A stretch of DNA of 20,364 bases from an uncultured Collinsella sp. (GCA_902496005.1 CABUZI010000020.1:1-20364), one strand, 5' to 3'; shown: positions 1-11,300, counted from the stretch's first letter. Made by a program: numbers and translations. The notes: a model not told the origin generated them from the sequence alone.

Positions 1-2578
1 AGATGCTGCGCCACGACGTGTGCGATATCACGCGAACTCCGTCGTTGCTTATGCGCAGGCGCACAACGGACAGTATGCCGGATGTGCTCGCCGTATCGAA
101 AAGGGTGTTGTCGCCGGCGGGGCGCTCGCCCGAGACCAGCAGCACGTAGGCGTCCTGGTTTCCTCTCCCGTCCGTATATTCCACTATGTCGAAGTCGTAA
201 TCGTATGTGCTGTCGCGCTCCACGTCGTTCTCGCCAAACCCAAGGGGAAAGTCCACGGGCGTGGGAGCGGACCACGTGCCGTTTGCCTTTGTGTGCACCA
301 CCAGGCGCGAGCGACCATTGTCGCCGTAGCGCACCGAGGCGATACGGAACAGGCATTCTACGCCGGCAATCCTTGCCAGCTTCATGTGAGCTTCGCTGAG
401 CACGCCAGCAAACAGCACGTTGTCGCTCGAGGGTTTGATGCCGCCACGCTCGTCCTCCGACACGCCGGCAGAATTGGCGTTGGGGTCCGCAACGGCGTTT
501 GTTGCCTGACCGATGTAGGTGTACTCATACATCGGCGCGGCATTTTCATCGTTCTCCATCAGCACGTGGACGAAATGTTCGACCTGTCCCGTGTCGTCGC
601 TCTCCGCGTCTGCCTCGAGCTCAATGTGCGTGACCGCTTGATCCCAATCGCGCGCGGCAGGCGCGACGTTTACGGCAGTGGCCTTAACCTCGGCGCGTGC
701 GAGCAGTTCGGCGTTGGTGACGATGGTGGCCGATGCGATAAATTGCGGCACACCACCTCCCTCGGCGTTGCCGGGCGTGCCGAAGCAGGCATCCAGCGTG
801 TAAGGCGTATCTCCACCCAATGCGAGTTCAGAGCGCTGGAGTACATACTGGTCGCCGTTGTTCACCGACATATTCCACGAATCGAGGAGTGTGGGCCACG
901 ATCCCGACCAAGCTTTGGTGGTCCACTTGAACATGACGAACTGGAGTATCACATCGACATCGACGTCTGCGCCTACGCGCAGTCGCGGAAGCTGGTGTCC
1001 ATCCGCCTTCTCGTACCCAATGAACAACGTGAGGGATGCGGCGCCGCGCACGGCAGACGAGGCGACGCCTGCAACGCCGGCTCCAAAGGTGACGGCAAGC
1101 CCGATCTGGATGGTGAAAGAGCCCGAGGTGTTTGAATAGTCGAGCGATTTGTTTTTGAAAAATGCCGCGCCGCTACCGTGCGTGTGGGCGCCCACGGCGA
1201 GCGCCAGTTTTGCCAGCACCCAGGGATTGACGTTTAGGAAAAACGGCACCGGTCCTAGGGTAAACTGCTCGGTCCAATTGAGGTCGGTTCTTACCTGGAA
1301 GAGGGCCTTAATATTGCCAAATGCGGGATCGTTGTTGTTGCCCCAGGTTTTGCCCACCCAGTCGTAGGCGAGCGATCCGTACAGCTGCGTGGCGATATCC
1401 ATCGTAAACAGCAGCGTGCAGTGGTGACGAAGCAGCTTAGTGTTTCTTGGATCGGTGCCCGAACCGGCACTCATACTCTTGTACTGATTCCACTTCCCCT
1501 CCATCTCGTCGAGGTAGCGGTTTGCCTGCTTGGCGCCCGACTCACGTGGCGATTTCTTCCAGTATTCCGGATCAGGGTTGCCCGAATCGTTCATGTAGCT
1601 GGCTGGTTTGTATCCTCCACCAAACAGCACGTATCCAGCAAACGAGAAATCGAAAAGGATCGGAAATGTGGGCATCCAACACGTGAACTTATTGCCGCCG
1701 ATGCCGGGAAACGCCGCGGTGACAACGGCCATGGGGGATGAGAGCGTGTAGGTTTTGCCCTGATAGTTGAGGACAAAGCGCAACTTGCATCCTTCTTCCA
1801 GAAGGCTCGACGCTGCATCGAGGAACTTGTCTTCGAGCGTGAACGTCGCCAGATTATCCGCGCCCGATGCGCTGGCCTTGACTTGGCCAATCTGCGTGAC
1901 GGTTTCGGTTGAGCTGCCCGCAGCGGGCATCACTTTATTGATATGCAATGTTGCCTGCCCGCCTTGCGGCAGATGAGCCTGCACGGTAAAAGCGTGCGTG
2001 TCGGGCTGGTCGTTTGCTGCTTCGTCCGCTGGCATTGCCATAAACGTGGCGTCGGCGTACTGGATGTCCCATTCGTCGAACGTGAGCTGGCGGAAGTACG
2101 GCTCGCCGTCGGAGAGCGGACGTGTGGGTGCGGTTATGGCGGTGCCGCCCTGGATACGCGCAAGGGGAATCTCGACATCGCGGTAGCCCGCCATGCTAAT
2201 GGAGATGCCGCCGTTAAAGTCGTATGCGTCGAGAAGCGTTGCCTCGTCCACGTAGCCTTCCGAAAGAGGGGCGACCTCAAAGATGGCCGTGCCTTCTTCA
2301 TCGGTCGTGGCGGTGAGCTGCTTGCCTGCGGCATAGCGCGATGTGAGCGTGACCTGGGCACCCGCGATAGGCGTATTCTTGTTGGCGACGTCGACCACGA
2401 CCACACCAAACATAGTGCGCGAGAGCACGAGTACCTTGAAGGGATCTTCTTCATCGGCATAGGCTTCGGTGGGCGCGAACGGCAGTATGAAGGCGTTTGA
2501 GGTGCCCGGCACGCGCGGCAACATAATGCTCGCCAGCGAGGACGCTCCGGCAACAAGTAACGAACGGCGATCAAGCAT
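1..2578 (-). CDS. Large Tat-type secreted protein with Ig-like N-terminal domain (3' end outside window)
   Basis: An open frame runs without a stop from the ATG at 2578 to the left edge, giving 859 codons; the C-terminus lies outside. A GGGAG ribosome site sits 8 nt before the ATG. The N-terminus has a twin-arginine motif (DRRSLL, residues 3-8), a hydrophobic stretch and a probable cleavage near EAYADEE (about residue 40), so it should be exported by the Tat pathway. Residues about 50-110 resemble a carboxypeptidase-regulatory or Cna-B-like fold (PIAGAQVTLTS, then TTDEEGTAIFEV). The middle is rich in aromatic and glycine segments. The last visible part has strand-rich repeats (DAYVLLVSGE, YDYDFDIVEYTDG) that could be beta-propeller blades. 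I do not recognise a catalytic domain. It lies 157 nt downstream of the LuxR-type gene on the same strand, which may control it. A surface or cell-wall role is inference. Confidence 0.82.
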   Translation of the reverse strand, partial: MLDRRSLLVAGASSLASIMLPRVPGTSNAFILPFAPTEAYADEEDPFKVLVLSRTMFGVVVVDVANKNTPIAGAQVTLTSRYAAGKQLTATTDEEGTAIFEVAPLSEGYVDEATLLDAYDFNGGISISMAGYRDVEIPLARIQGGTAITAPTRPLSDGEPYFRQLTFDEWDIQYADATFMAMPADEAANDQPDTHAFTVQAHLPQGGQATLHINKVMPAAGSSTETVTQIGQVKASASGADNLATFTLEDKFLDAASSLLEEGCKLRFVLNYQGKTYTLSSPMAVVTAAFPGIGGNKFTCWMPTFPILFDFSFAGYVLFGGGYKPASYMNDSGNPDPEYWKKSPRESGAKQANRYLDEMEGKWNQYKSMSAGSGTDPRNTKLLRHHCTLLFTMDIATQLYGSLAYDWVGKTWGNNNDPAFGNIKALFQVRTDLNWTEQFTLGPVPFFLNVNPWVLAKLALAVGAHTHGSGAAFFKNKSLDYSNTSGSFTIQIGLAVTFGAGVAGVASSAVRGAASLTLFIGYEKADGHQLPRLRVGADVDVDVILQFVMFKWTTKAWSGSWPTLLDSWNMSVNNGDQYVLQRSELALGGDTPYTLDACFGTPGNAEGGGVPQFIASATIVTNAELLARAEVKATAVNVAPAARDWDQAVTHIELEADAESDDTGQVEHFVHVLMENDENAAPMYEYTYIGQATNAVADPNANSAGVSEDERGGIKPSSDNVLFAGVLSEAHMKLARIAGVECLFRIASVRYGDNGRSRLVVHTKANGTWSAPTPVDFPLGFGENDVERDSTYDYDFDIVEYTDGRGNQDAYVLLVSGERPAGDNTLFDTASTSGILSVVRLRISNDGVRVISHTSWRSI

Positions 2579-2735
2579 CTTGGGCTCCCATCCCGCAAAT
2601 ATCGGTGGAAATACTCTAATTTTGCGAGATGTAACCCTGCGACGGTAGTGCCGTTTGAAGGCCAAAATGTCCAAATCGAGCGCGCGAAAGCGTTGCGGCG
2701 CTGGAGCACATTCGATGCGCTTGGCAGTCCGGTCG

Positions 2736-3740
2736 CTAGCGCAGCATGTGCGCGACCAGCTCGGCGCGAGTTCCGATACCAAGCTTTGCGTATACGCCGG
2801 ATAGGCGGTTTTTAACGGTGCCCGGCGAAACTTTCATGTGGCGTGCGATTTCGGCGTTGGTCCATCCGCGGCAGGCGAGCATGGCCATGGTGAACTCCGT
2901 GGTCGTTAAATCGTCGGCCACGTCCTCGCCCGAATCGGGGTTGTGGATGCGTCGCCAGCCGTAGCTGAAGCGGTACGTGATCTCGATGATGTGCGCGAAG
3001 TCGTCAGGGTATTGCGTTTTTAGGCACGCCTCGATGAGCCCCTGTAAAAGGCCGTGGTGCTCGCCAATGAGCTCGATAAGGCCGTCGGGACGCGCAATGT
3101 TCCAAGCGGCTCCGAAGTGCGTTTTTGCGGCGTCGACGTCTTTGAGACTCATGCATGCCATGGAAGCTGCCAGGTGCAGGAACAGTTCCGAGATCGGATA
3201 GCTTCCCTGTTTCATGATCAGGGCATTTTCCGCCATGCCTAGGCTGCGGCCGTATTCGCCGTGCAGATACAAGGCGTGCGCCATCACGTAGCTGGCGAAC
3301 AGGCGCAGGCCTTCGGGCAGATGCGCCGCAAGTGGATAAAACTCTTCGGCGGAATACGGGGAAGGCAAGTGCAGCAGGACGCTCGCGGCCGAGGCGAACA
3401 GGATATGCGTGGCGTGGACGGCGGGCGATTCCTCGTCAGCCGGCGTATCGAGGATGCCAGCAAGGCAACGGCGGGCGTCGGGGATACGGTTGAGCGACAG
3501 GCTGGCATATCCGCAGATGAAGCATGCGGAATAGCGCAGTGCGGGGTCGGTGGCGTCAAGATAGGGGCGTGCTGTCTCGGCGGCGAGCGTGGCCTGCCCG
3601 CGAAAGTACAGCGCTTCCGCCGTGGCGATGGCACGCGAGTCGGCGTCGGAAATGCCTGCAACCGCAGCGTCAATCTGCCCCGGCACAAAGGCAGTGCACA
3701 TCAACGGCATGGGAACGCATGGGTAGCCATCGCAGTCCAT
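2736..3740 (-). CDS. LuxR-family transcriptional regulator with helical-repeat N-terminus
   Basis: A 334-residue protein ending in a LuxR/GerE helix-turn-helix of about 55 residues: TTEFTMAMLACRGWTNAEIA, then a recognition helix in VSPGTVKNRLSGVYAKLG, closing with RAELVAHMLR. The first about 270 residues are alanine- and leucine-rich helices that look like degenerate TPR-type repeats. There is no receiver domain and no visible ATPase motif. The start at 3740 is preferred because GGGAG lies 7 nt upstream. A longer frame reaching 3923 would overlap the kinase gene by about 115 nt and lacks a better ribosome site. It sits 68 nt downstream of the kinase on the same strand, so it could be the third gene of that operon or have its own promoter. 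The likely target is the secreted-protein gene that follows. Family assignment is firm; target and inducer are unknown. Confidence 0.88.
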   Translation of the reverse strand: MDCDGYPCVPMPLMCTAFVPGQIDAAVAGISDADSRAIATAEALYFRGQATLAAETARPYLDATDPALRYSACFICGYASLSLNRIPDARRCLAGILDTPADEESPAVHATHILFASAASVLLHLPSPYSAEEFYPLAAHLPEGLRLFASYVMAHALYLHGEYGRSLGMAENALIMKQGSYPISELFLHLAASMACMSLKDVDAAKTHFGAAWNIARPDGLIELIGEHHGLLQGLIEACLKTQYPDDFAHIIEITYRFSYGWRRIHNPDSGEDVADDLTTTEFTMAMLACRGWTNAEIARHMKVSPGTVKNRLSGVYAKLGIGTRAELVAHMLR

Positions 3741-3808
3741 CTTCCATCTCCCAACAGCTGGCAACAATAGCAGCAATTGTACTCCTGTTGCTCGGGACCC
3801 CTTTCGTT

Positions 3809-4960
3809 TTACTGTTCGGTTAACGCTGCGGATCGTTTTGGAAGGCTTGCGAGCATGGTAGTCCCGTTCTCGGAACTTGTTTCGACCTCTACCGTGCCAC
3901 CGTGAAGCGCTGCAATCTCCCAAACAAGCGCTAGTCCGAGTCCTGCGCCGCCGTATGCCCTGCTGCGGGATTTATCCAGGCGAAAGAACGGTTGGAAGAT
4001 GCTCTCACGGTACTGCTTGGGTATTCCCGGGCCCTGGTCCTCGACTCGCAGGAACACATGGCTGTCGTTGTCGCAGATGGAGACGTTGACAGTCGAGCCG
4101 GTGCGGCTGTAACGGATGGCATTTTCGACCAGGTTAAACACCAGCCGATAGAGGAGCGTGTCGCTCCCGATTACTAAAGCGTCTCCAGCACAATTGAGGG
4201 CTATGCCCTTATTTTCGGCAAGTGGCGCAAGGTCGGCGAGGACCTCTTCGGACAAGGGACCAAGTTCCACATCGTCCTCGCAAGGAACGCTGCGGAGCTC
4301 ACTCATCTCGAGCAATACCTTGGCCATTCGAGACATGCGCTCGGTTTGTTCTTGTAGCAGGCCGAGCAGCTCGGCTGTTTCGGGTTGCAAACCGGAGTGC
4401 TCGGAGATGAATAGTTCAATCTGTGCTTGCATAAGGGCGAGCGGGGTGCGCAGCTCGTGTGCGGCGTTGCCGGTAAACTGACGCTGTGCAGAGAATCCTT
4501 CGCCAAGACGAGTGATCATGTCGTTGAAAGAGGCGCTGCATCGTTGTAACTCGGTGGGCACATCTTCATTGAGTCTGATTTCGCTTAGGTTGTCAGGCTG
4601 CACACGCTCAACCTGGGCTGCAAAAGCCCGCAGCGGTTTGAGCGCGCGGCCGCTCACAAAGTATGCCAGCGCGCCGCCAAGGAGTGTGACTCCAGCCGCG
4701 ATGTACCAGGCTGTCGTGCCAAAAGACTCCTGTGCGTCGTTTACGACGATCGTGACCTCGTCATCGAGGGCCGTTTTCGTTGGGTCGAACACCCGGGGCG
4801 AATCCGCGCCGGCAGCGTTAAAGGCCGAGATGTTACCGCCGATGGCATCCATGTAGCGCATGCCCGTATAGCCGACCAGGCAGTTTGTTAGCACGCACGC
4901 CGCACACGTGAGCAGTGCCGTCATAATCGTTATGCGCCATTGCAGCGAAAGCCTTTTCAT
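3809..4960 (-). CDS. Two-component sensor histidine kinase (HAMP-HisKA-HATPase)
   Basis: 383 residues. Membrane segment 1 is at about residues 10-32. A short extracytoplasmic loop of about 50 residues follows (about 33-83), then membrane segment 2 (WYIAAGVTLLGGALAYFVSG, 85-104) and a HAMP-like linker (105-157). The HisKA box is NAAHELRTPL with phospho-acceptor His168. The ATPase domain has the N box (FNLVENAIRYS, Asn280), the G1 box (DQGPGIP, 308-314) and the G2 box (GGAGLGL, 337-343). The ATG at 4960 overlaps the response-regulator stop as ATGA, so translation is coupled. The short loop leaves little room for a ligand-binding domain, so the signal may be sensed in or near the membrane. With its partner it probably controls the divergent redox operon; that link is inference. 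Confidence 0.95.
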   Translation of the reverse strand: MKRLSLQWRITIMTALLTCAACVLTNCLVGYTGMRYMDAIGGNISAFNAAGADSPRVFDPTKTALDDEVTIVVNDAQESFGTTAWYIAAGVTLLGGALAYFVSGRALKPLRAFAAQVERVQPDNLSEIRLNEDVPTELQRCSASFNDMITRLGEGFSAQRQFTGNAAHELRTPLALMQAQIELFISEHSGLQPETAELLGLLQEQTERMSRMAKVLLEMSELRSVPCEDDVELGPLSEEVLADLAPLAENKGIALNCAGDALVIGSDTLLYRLVFNLVENAIRYSRTGSTVNVSICDNDSHVFLRVEDQGPGIPKQYRESIFQPFFRLDKSRSRAYGGAGLGLALVWEIAALHGGTVEVETSSENGTTMLASLPKRSAALTEQ

Positions 4961-5631
4961 TCGCTATCCTCCATAACGTAGCCCTCTCCAATCCGATTGC
5001 GAATCGGGTCGTATCCCAAAGCGCTGCGCAACTTTTTTCGGAGCGACGACATGTGAACGCGGGTTGCGTTGCTAAAACAGTTCACACTGCTATCCCAAAC
5101 GTGCTCGATAAGCTCCTCTTGACTTACCGGACGCCCCTGATTAAGCATCAGGTATTCCAAGATTCCCGTTTCCTTGCGCGTAAGAGATAAAGCCTCGCTG
5201 TCCACGGAAGCGATGCGCGCCTTGGTGTCAAAGCGGAGCTGTCCACAGGTTAATACTATGTCGTTTTGTGCGAAGCGCCTGAGGGTAAGGCTGCGAATCC
5301 TTGCCGCAAGTTCGTCCAGATGAAACGGCTTGGTGAGGTAATCGTTGGCGCCGGCATCGAGCCCGTCGACTTTATCGGATACTTCGCCACGCGCGGACAG
5401 AATCAGTATCTTGGTCTCGCAATCGGTTTTCCTGAGTTCCCTGAGCACGGTCATGCCGTCGACATGGGGAAGATTGAGGTCGAGTACCACGAGGTCAAAG
5501 ACTTCGACGCCCAGCAGGTCGAGCGCCTCCCGTCCATCGTGGCAGCAGTCGACGCTGTATGCCAAGTTTCGCAAGCTGCGCGCGATTGCATCGCATAGTG
5601 CTCGCTCGTCTTCGACGATCAAAATACGCAT
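4957..5631 (-). CDS. OmpR/PhoB-family response regulator
   Basis: 224 residues. The receiver domain (about 1-115) starts MRILIVEDE, with the acidic pair at Glu7/Asp8, phospho-acceptor Asp51 (VVLDLNLP) and Lys101 (YLTKPF). The winged-helix DNA-binding domain (about 125-224) has LTRKETGILEYLMLNQGRPV and ends with NRIGEGYVME, typical of the OmpR family. The start at 5631 was chosen because AAGGAG lies 6 nt upstream; an in-frame codon further out at 5649 would put the ribosome site inside the gene. It is the first gene of the minus-strand operon and lies back to back with the redox operon, 90 nt apart. Regulators in this position commonly control the divergent operon and themselves. Confidence 0.96.
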   Translation of the reverse strand: MRILIVEDERALCDAIARSLRNLAYSVDCCHDGREALDLLGVEVFDLVVLDLNLPHVDGMTVLRELRKTDCETKILILSARGEVSDKVDGLDAGANDYLTKPFHLDELAARIRSLTLRRFAQNDIVLTCGQLRFDTKARIASVDSEALSLTRKETGILEYLMLNQGRPVSQEELIEHVWDSSVNCFSNATRVHMSSLRKKLRSALGYDPIRNRIGEGYVMEDSE

Positions 5632-5721
5632 AACAGTCTCCTTGCACATTCCAAATCGCGCTTAACACGGATTTTATAGTCGATATGGTCCAATGGTCGC
5701 GTAACGAAAGGAGTGGTCAGG
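5632..5721. promoter_or_regulatory. Divergent intergenic region between the two-component system and the redox operon
   Basis: This 90-nt gap must carry the promoters of both the response-regulator operon (minus) and the redox operon (plus). On the minus strand an AT-rich TATAAAAT (about 5673-5680) is a fair -10, without a good -35 at standard spacing. On the plus strand TATAGT (5675-5680) overlaps it. A partial direct repeat ATGGTC (5685-5690 and 5693-5698) lies just upstream of the first plus-strand ribosome site. Individual boxes are weak; the regulatory role follows mainly from the gene arrangement. Confidence 0.4.
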
Positions 5722-5868
5722 TTGTTCAAAGCGGTAAAACCCGTGGTACAGGTCGCTTTGTTGATCGTCGGAATTGCCATGGTGTGCTTTGGCGTTATGC
5801 GTGGCGAGGCGGATGCCGTGCTGGCCAAAGCGATTAGGCTGTGCTTGGAGTGTATCGGAATTGGATAA
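5722..5868 (+). CDS. Small CXXC protein, CD1871A family
   Basis: A 48-residue reading frame starting at TTG 5722, with AAAGGAG at 5707-5713 (8-nt spacing). A GTG at 5713 is in frame but overlaps the ribosome site. The protein has one hydrophobic segment (about residues 8-27, VVQVALLIVGIAMVCFGVMR), then GEADAVLAKAIRLCLECIGIG with a C-terminal CLEC pair. This matches my recollection of the CD1871A-type CXXC family: about 45-50 residues, one membrane segment, ending in a C-L-E-C-I-G-I-G-like tail. The cysteine pair may bind metal or do thiol redox; the actual function is unknown. The stop overlaps the start of the next gene, so the two are translationally coupled and probably act together. Confidence 0.82.
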   Translation: MFKAVKPVVQVALLIVGIAMVCFGVMRGEADAVLAKAIRLCLECIGIG

Positions 5869-6763
5869 AAGAGAAAACACTGCGTCGCATGTTTTGGCTC
5901 GATTTCGCGGATTCATTCAGGCGGCGGCGACGCTCGTCACCAACATTCACCTGCCAAACTTTGCCAAAGGCGGCATCTATCAGGGCGCGGGAAAAACAGT
6001 CTGCGTACCTGGACTAAATTGCTATTCGTGCCCCGCGGCAACGGGTGCGTGCCCCATCGGGTCGTTCCAGTCGGTGGTAGGTTCATCCAAGTTCAACTTT
6101 TCTTACTATGTTACCGGTACGCTCATTTTGCTCGGTGTGCTGATGGGACGCTTTGTATGCGGCTTTCTGTGCCCGTTTGGCTGGCTGCAGGAGCTGCTTC
6201 ATAAGATTCCCGGCAAAAAGTTTTCCACAAAAAAGCTCAAGCCGCTCACGTACATCAAGTACGTCGTACTGCTGTTTGCCGTGGTGCTGCTGCCCGTCTT
6301 GGTGGTTAACGACGTGGGCATGGGCGACCCGTTCTTTTGTAAGTACATCTGTCCGCAGGGTGTGCTCGAGGGCGCCATTCCGCTGGCCATCGCCAATGCC
6401 GGCATTCGATCTGCGTTGGGACATCTCTTTACTTGGAAACTTGCCGTTCTCATTGCCGTGGTAGTGCTGAGCGTTTTGTTCTACCGCCCCTTCTGCAAAT
6501 GGATTTGTCCACTCGGCGCATTCTATGCGCTCATGAATAAGGTGTCCTTGTTGGGGATTCAGGTTGACGCGTGCAAATGCGTCTCGTGCGGCAAGTGTTC
6601 AAGGGTTTGTCAGATGGACGTTGATGTGGTCCGCGCGCCCAATCATGCCGAATGTATCCGGTGCGGAAAGTGCATCGGGGCCTGTCCCGTCGATGCCATC
6701 AGCTATCGCTATGGCCTGGATGTGTCGGCGGAAAAGCTTCCCTTGACCGCCGATAAAAAGTAA
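5861..6763 (+). CDS. Membrane 4Fe-4S ferredoxin-like protein (NapH/NosR-like)
   Basis: 300 residues. About four to five hydrophobic segments (near 20-30, 84-104, 132-152, 172-190 and 192-210) alternate with cysteine motifs: C54-x2-C57 and C64 (CYSCPAATGACP), C100/C104 (CGFLCPFGW), C160/C164 (CKYICPQG), C212/C216 (CKWICPLG). Two C-terminal ferredoxin clusters follow: C240-x2-C243-x2-C246-x3-C250 and C265-x2-C268-x2-C271-x3-C275. The paired CxxxCP motifs are the hallmark of the NapH/NosR/RdxA-type membrane electron carriers. The start is TTG at 5861 (GGAG 10 nt upstream), which overlaps the stop of the CXXC gene. A longer frame starting at 5774 merely overlaps that gene in another frame. It probably carries electrons from the cytoplasm to the TlpA-like lipoprotein; the acceptor is inferred from gene order. 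Confidence 0.92.
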   Translation: MDKRENTASHVLARFRGFIQAAATLVTNIHLPNFAKGGIYQGAGKTVCVPGLNCYSCPAATGACPIGSFQSVVGSSKFNFSYYVTGTLILLGVLMGRFVCGFLCPFGWLQELLHKIPGKKFSTKKLKPLTYIKYVVLLFAVVLLPVLVVNDVGMGDPFFCKYICPQGVLEGAIPLAIANAGIRSALGHLFTWKLAVLIAVVVLSVLFYRPFCKWICPLGAFYALMNKVSLLGIQVDACKCVSCGKCSRVCQMDVDVVRAPNHAECIRCGKCIGACPVDAISYRYGLDVSAEKLPLTADKK

Positions 6764-6792
6764 ACAAGCTTCGACAAAACGGAGGAATGACT

Positions 6793-7764
6793 ATGAAGCT
6801 TTCTAAGATTGCGGCCCTGTTTATGGTGCCGGTGCTGGCCTTGTGTCTTGTGGCGTGCTCGGCACCTGGTGGCAATGCGAGCGAATCTGCGGGCTCCGAT
6901 TCTAAGATCGCAGAACTCACTGCGCAGAAGCCGACCAATGCCGACGAGGCCGCCGAGTTGTATGCAAAACTCATGCAGAAGGAGAACGATATCTTTTCGA
7001 GTGATAACGCGCTGTGGGAAAAGGTATTCAATGCGGCAAATAAAGACTCGGCAATGATTGAGGACGGCAGCAATTACGGCGATTTCCTGCTCAAGACCAT
7101 CGACGGCGCCAAGGATGAGTTCACGGCGGATGAGCTCAAGACGCTCAAGGCCGGTGCGCAGCAGATCAAGGAGATCGAGGACAAGCTCGAGAGCCTGGAG
7201 AAGGAGTTCCCCGGCTGTGGAAGTACGCCGAGTGCAGGCGAGAGCGTCGACGCTTCGGCCGCTGGCATGACGGCTGGTGCCAATGCTTCGAGCGAGGCGA
7301 CGAAGTTCCCCAGCTTTACGGGCAAAGACCTGGATGGCAACGACGTGAGCAGCGACGAGCTGTTCTCTAAGAACAAGGCCACCGTCATGAACTTCTGGTT
7401 CACCACTTGCAAGCCGTGCGTGGGTGAGTTGGGCGACCTTGAGGACCTGAATAAGGAGCTTGCCAAGAAGGGCGGCCAGGTCGTGGGCGTCAATTCCTTT
7501 ACGCTCGATGGCAACAAGGGCGAGATTGCAGATGCCAAGGACGTGCTGAGCAAGAAGGGCGTGACGTATAAGAACATCTGGTTCAAGTCGGATAGCGAGG
7601 CCGGTAAGTTTACGTCAAATTTGTTCTCGTTCCCGACAACCTACGTTATCGACCAGAACGGCAACATCGTAGGGGAGCCCATCGTGGGCGCCATCAGCTC
7701 CGCCGAGCAGCGCGCAGCGCTCAACAAGCTTATTGACCAGGCGATTGCGAATAGCGAGCAGTAG
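6793..7764 (+). CDS. TlpA-like thioredoxin-fold lipoprotein
   Basis: 323 residues. A lipoprotein signal peptide ends at the lipobox LVAC with Cys22. Residues about 35-140 are a charged helical region (KIAELTAQKPTNADEAAELY, then KEIEDKLESLEKEF) and end in an extra lone Cys142. A serine/alanine linker leads to a thioredoxin-like domain (about 172-320) with active site TTCKPC (Cys206/Cys209), preceded by VMNFWF. The cis-proline is in SFPTTYVID (Pro281). The start at 6793 is preferred over the ATG two codons earlier because GGAGG ends 7 nt before 6793 and only 1 nt before 6787. It is the last gene before a strong terminator. It probably reduces or exchanges disulfides outside the membrane, using electrons from the 4Fe-4S protein. 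The N-terminal helical domain is not something I recognise in standard TlpA/ResA. Confidence 0.93.
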   Translation: MKLSKIAALFMVPVLALCLVACSAPGGNASESAGSDSKIAELTAQKPTNADEAAELYAKLMQKENDIFSSDNALWEKVFNAANKDSAMIEDGSNYGDFLLKTIDGAKDEFTADELKTLKAGAQQIKEIEDKLESLEKEFPGCGSTPSAGESVDASAAGMTAGANASSEATKFPSFTGKDLDGNDVSSDELFSKNKATVMNFWFTTCKPCVGELGDLEDLNKELAKKGGQVVGVNSFTLDGNKGEIADAKDVLSKKGVTYKNIWFKSDSEAGKFTSNLFSFPTTYVIDQNGNIVGEPIVGAISSAEQRAALNKLIDQAIANSEQ

Positions 7765-7843
7765 AAAACGCGTAAAGCATAGCGATGATCGTGCGCCGCT
7801 GTGCGGAGTAGTCCGCTGCCTTTCAAGATAATCTCCACCATAC

Positions 7844-7871
7844 AGAGGTCCCGCTCGGGACCTCTTCTTTT
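7844..7871 (+). terminator. Rho-independent terminator of the redox operon
   Basis: A perfect 9-bp stem AGAGGTCCC / GGGACCTCT with loop GCTC, followed by TCTTTT. It lies 80 nt after the TlpA-like gene and ahead of the transporter promoter, closing the redox operon. Confidence 0.85.
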
Positions 7872-7917
7872 AGGCGTCGTCCCGTTCGTTTTTTGATGCG
7901 GTTCCCTACATTCCTCA

Positions 7918-7946
7918 TTGGCGCTGGTAAAAAATGGGGATAGAGT
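7918..7946 (+). promoter_or_regulatory. Sigma-70-type promoter for the ABC transporter
   Basis: TTGGCG (7918-7923) and TAGAGT (7941-7946) are separated by exactly 17 nt. They lie downstream of the redox-operon terminator and about 70 nt upstream of the transporter start. No other candidate in this gap has both boxes. Confidence 0.5.
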
Positions 7947-8017
7947 AGGACAAACGCGTCGAATACGAACGGCGGAGGAGAGCGGGCAGGGTGCCTGCGC
8001 AGGAGAGGTTGCCGTCC

Positions 8018-11272
<3,255 letters not shown>

Positions 11273-11273
11273 T

Positions 11274-11300
11274 GTGACAAAAGGGCGGTTCCTTTGTCAC
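11274..11300 (+). terminator. Hairpin after the ABC transporter, no T-tract
   Basis: GTGACAAA pairs with TTTGTCAC (8 bp), extended by GG/CC past a bulged A, starting one base after the transporter stop codon. There is no run of T after it, so it may only attenuate transcription or protect the 3' end rather than terminate fully before the dihydrouridine synthase gene. Confidence 0.4.

Noticed and set aside
20..1135. 371-residue open frame on the plus strand
   Set aside because: It is the antisense shadow of the large secreted-protein gene, with codon boundaries in register; the minus-strand reading has a signal peptide, ribosome site and domain-like sequence, while this has none.
3741..3923. 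N-terminal extension of the LuxR-type regulator to 3923
   Set aside because: It would overlap the kinase coding region by about 115 nt, has basic low-similarity sequence, and a good ribosome site marks 3740.
7991..8017. GTG start for the ABC transporter
   Set aside because: It has an acceptable ribosome site, but the family N-terminus begins at the ATG 8018; kept only as an alternative start.
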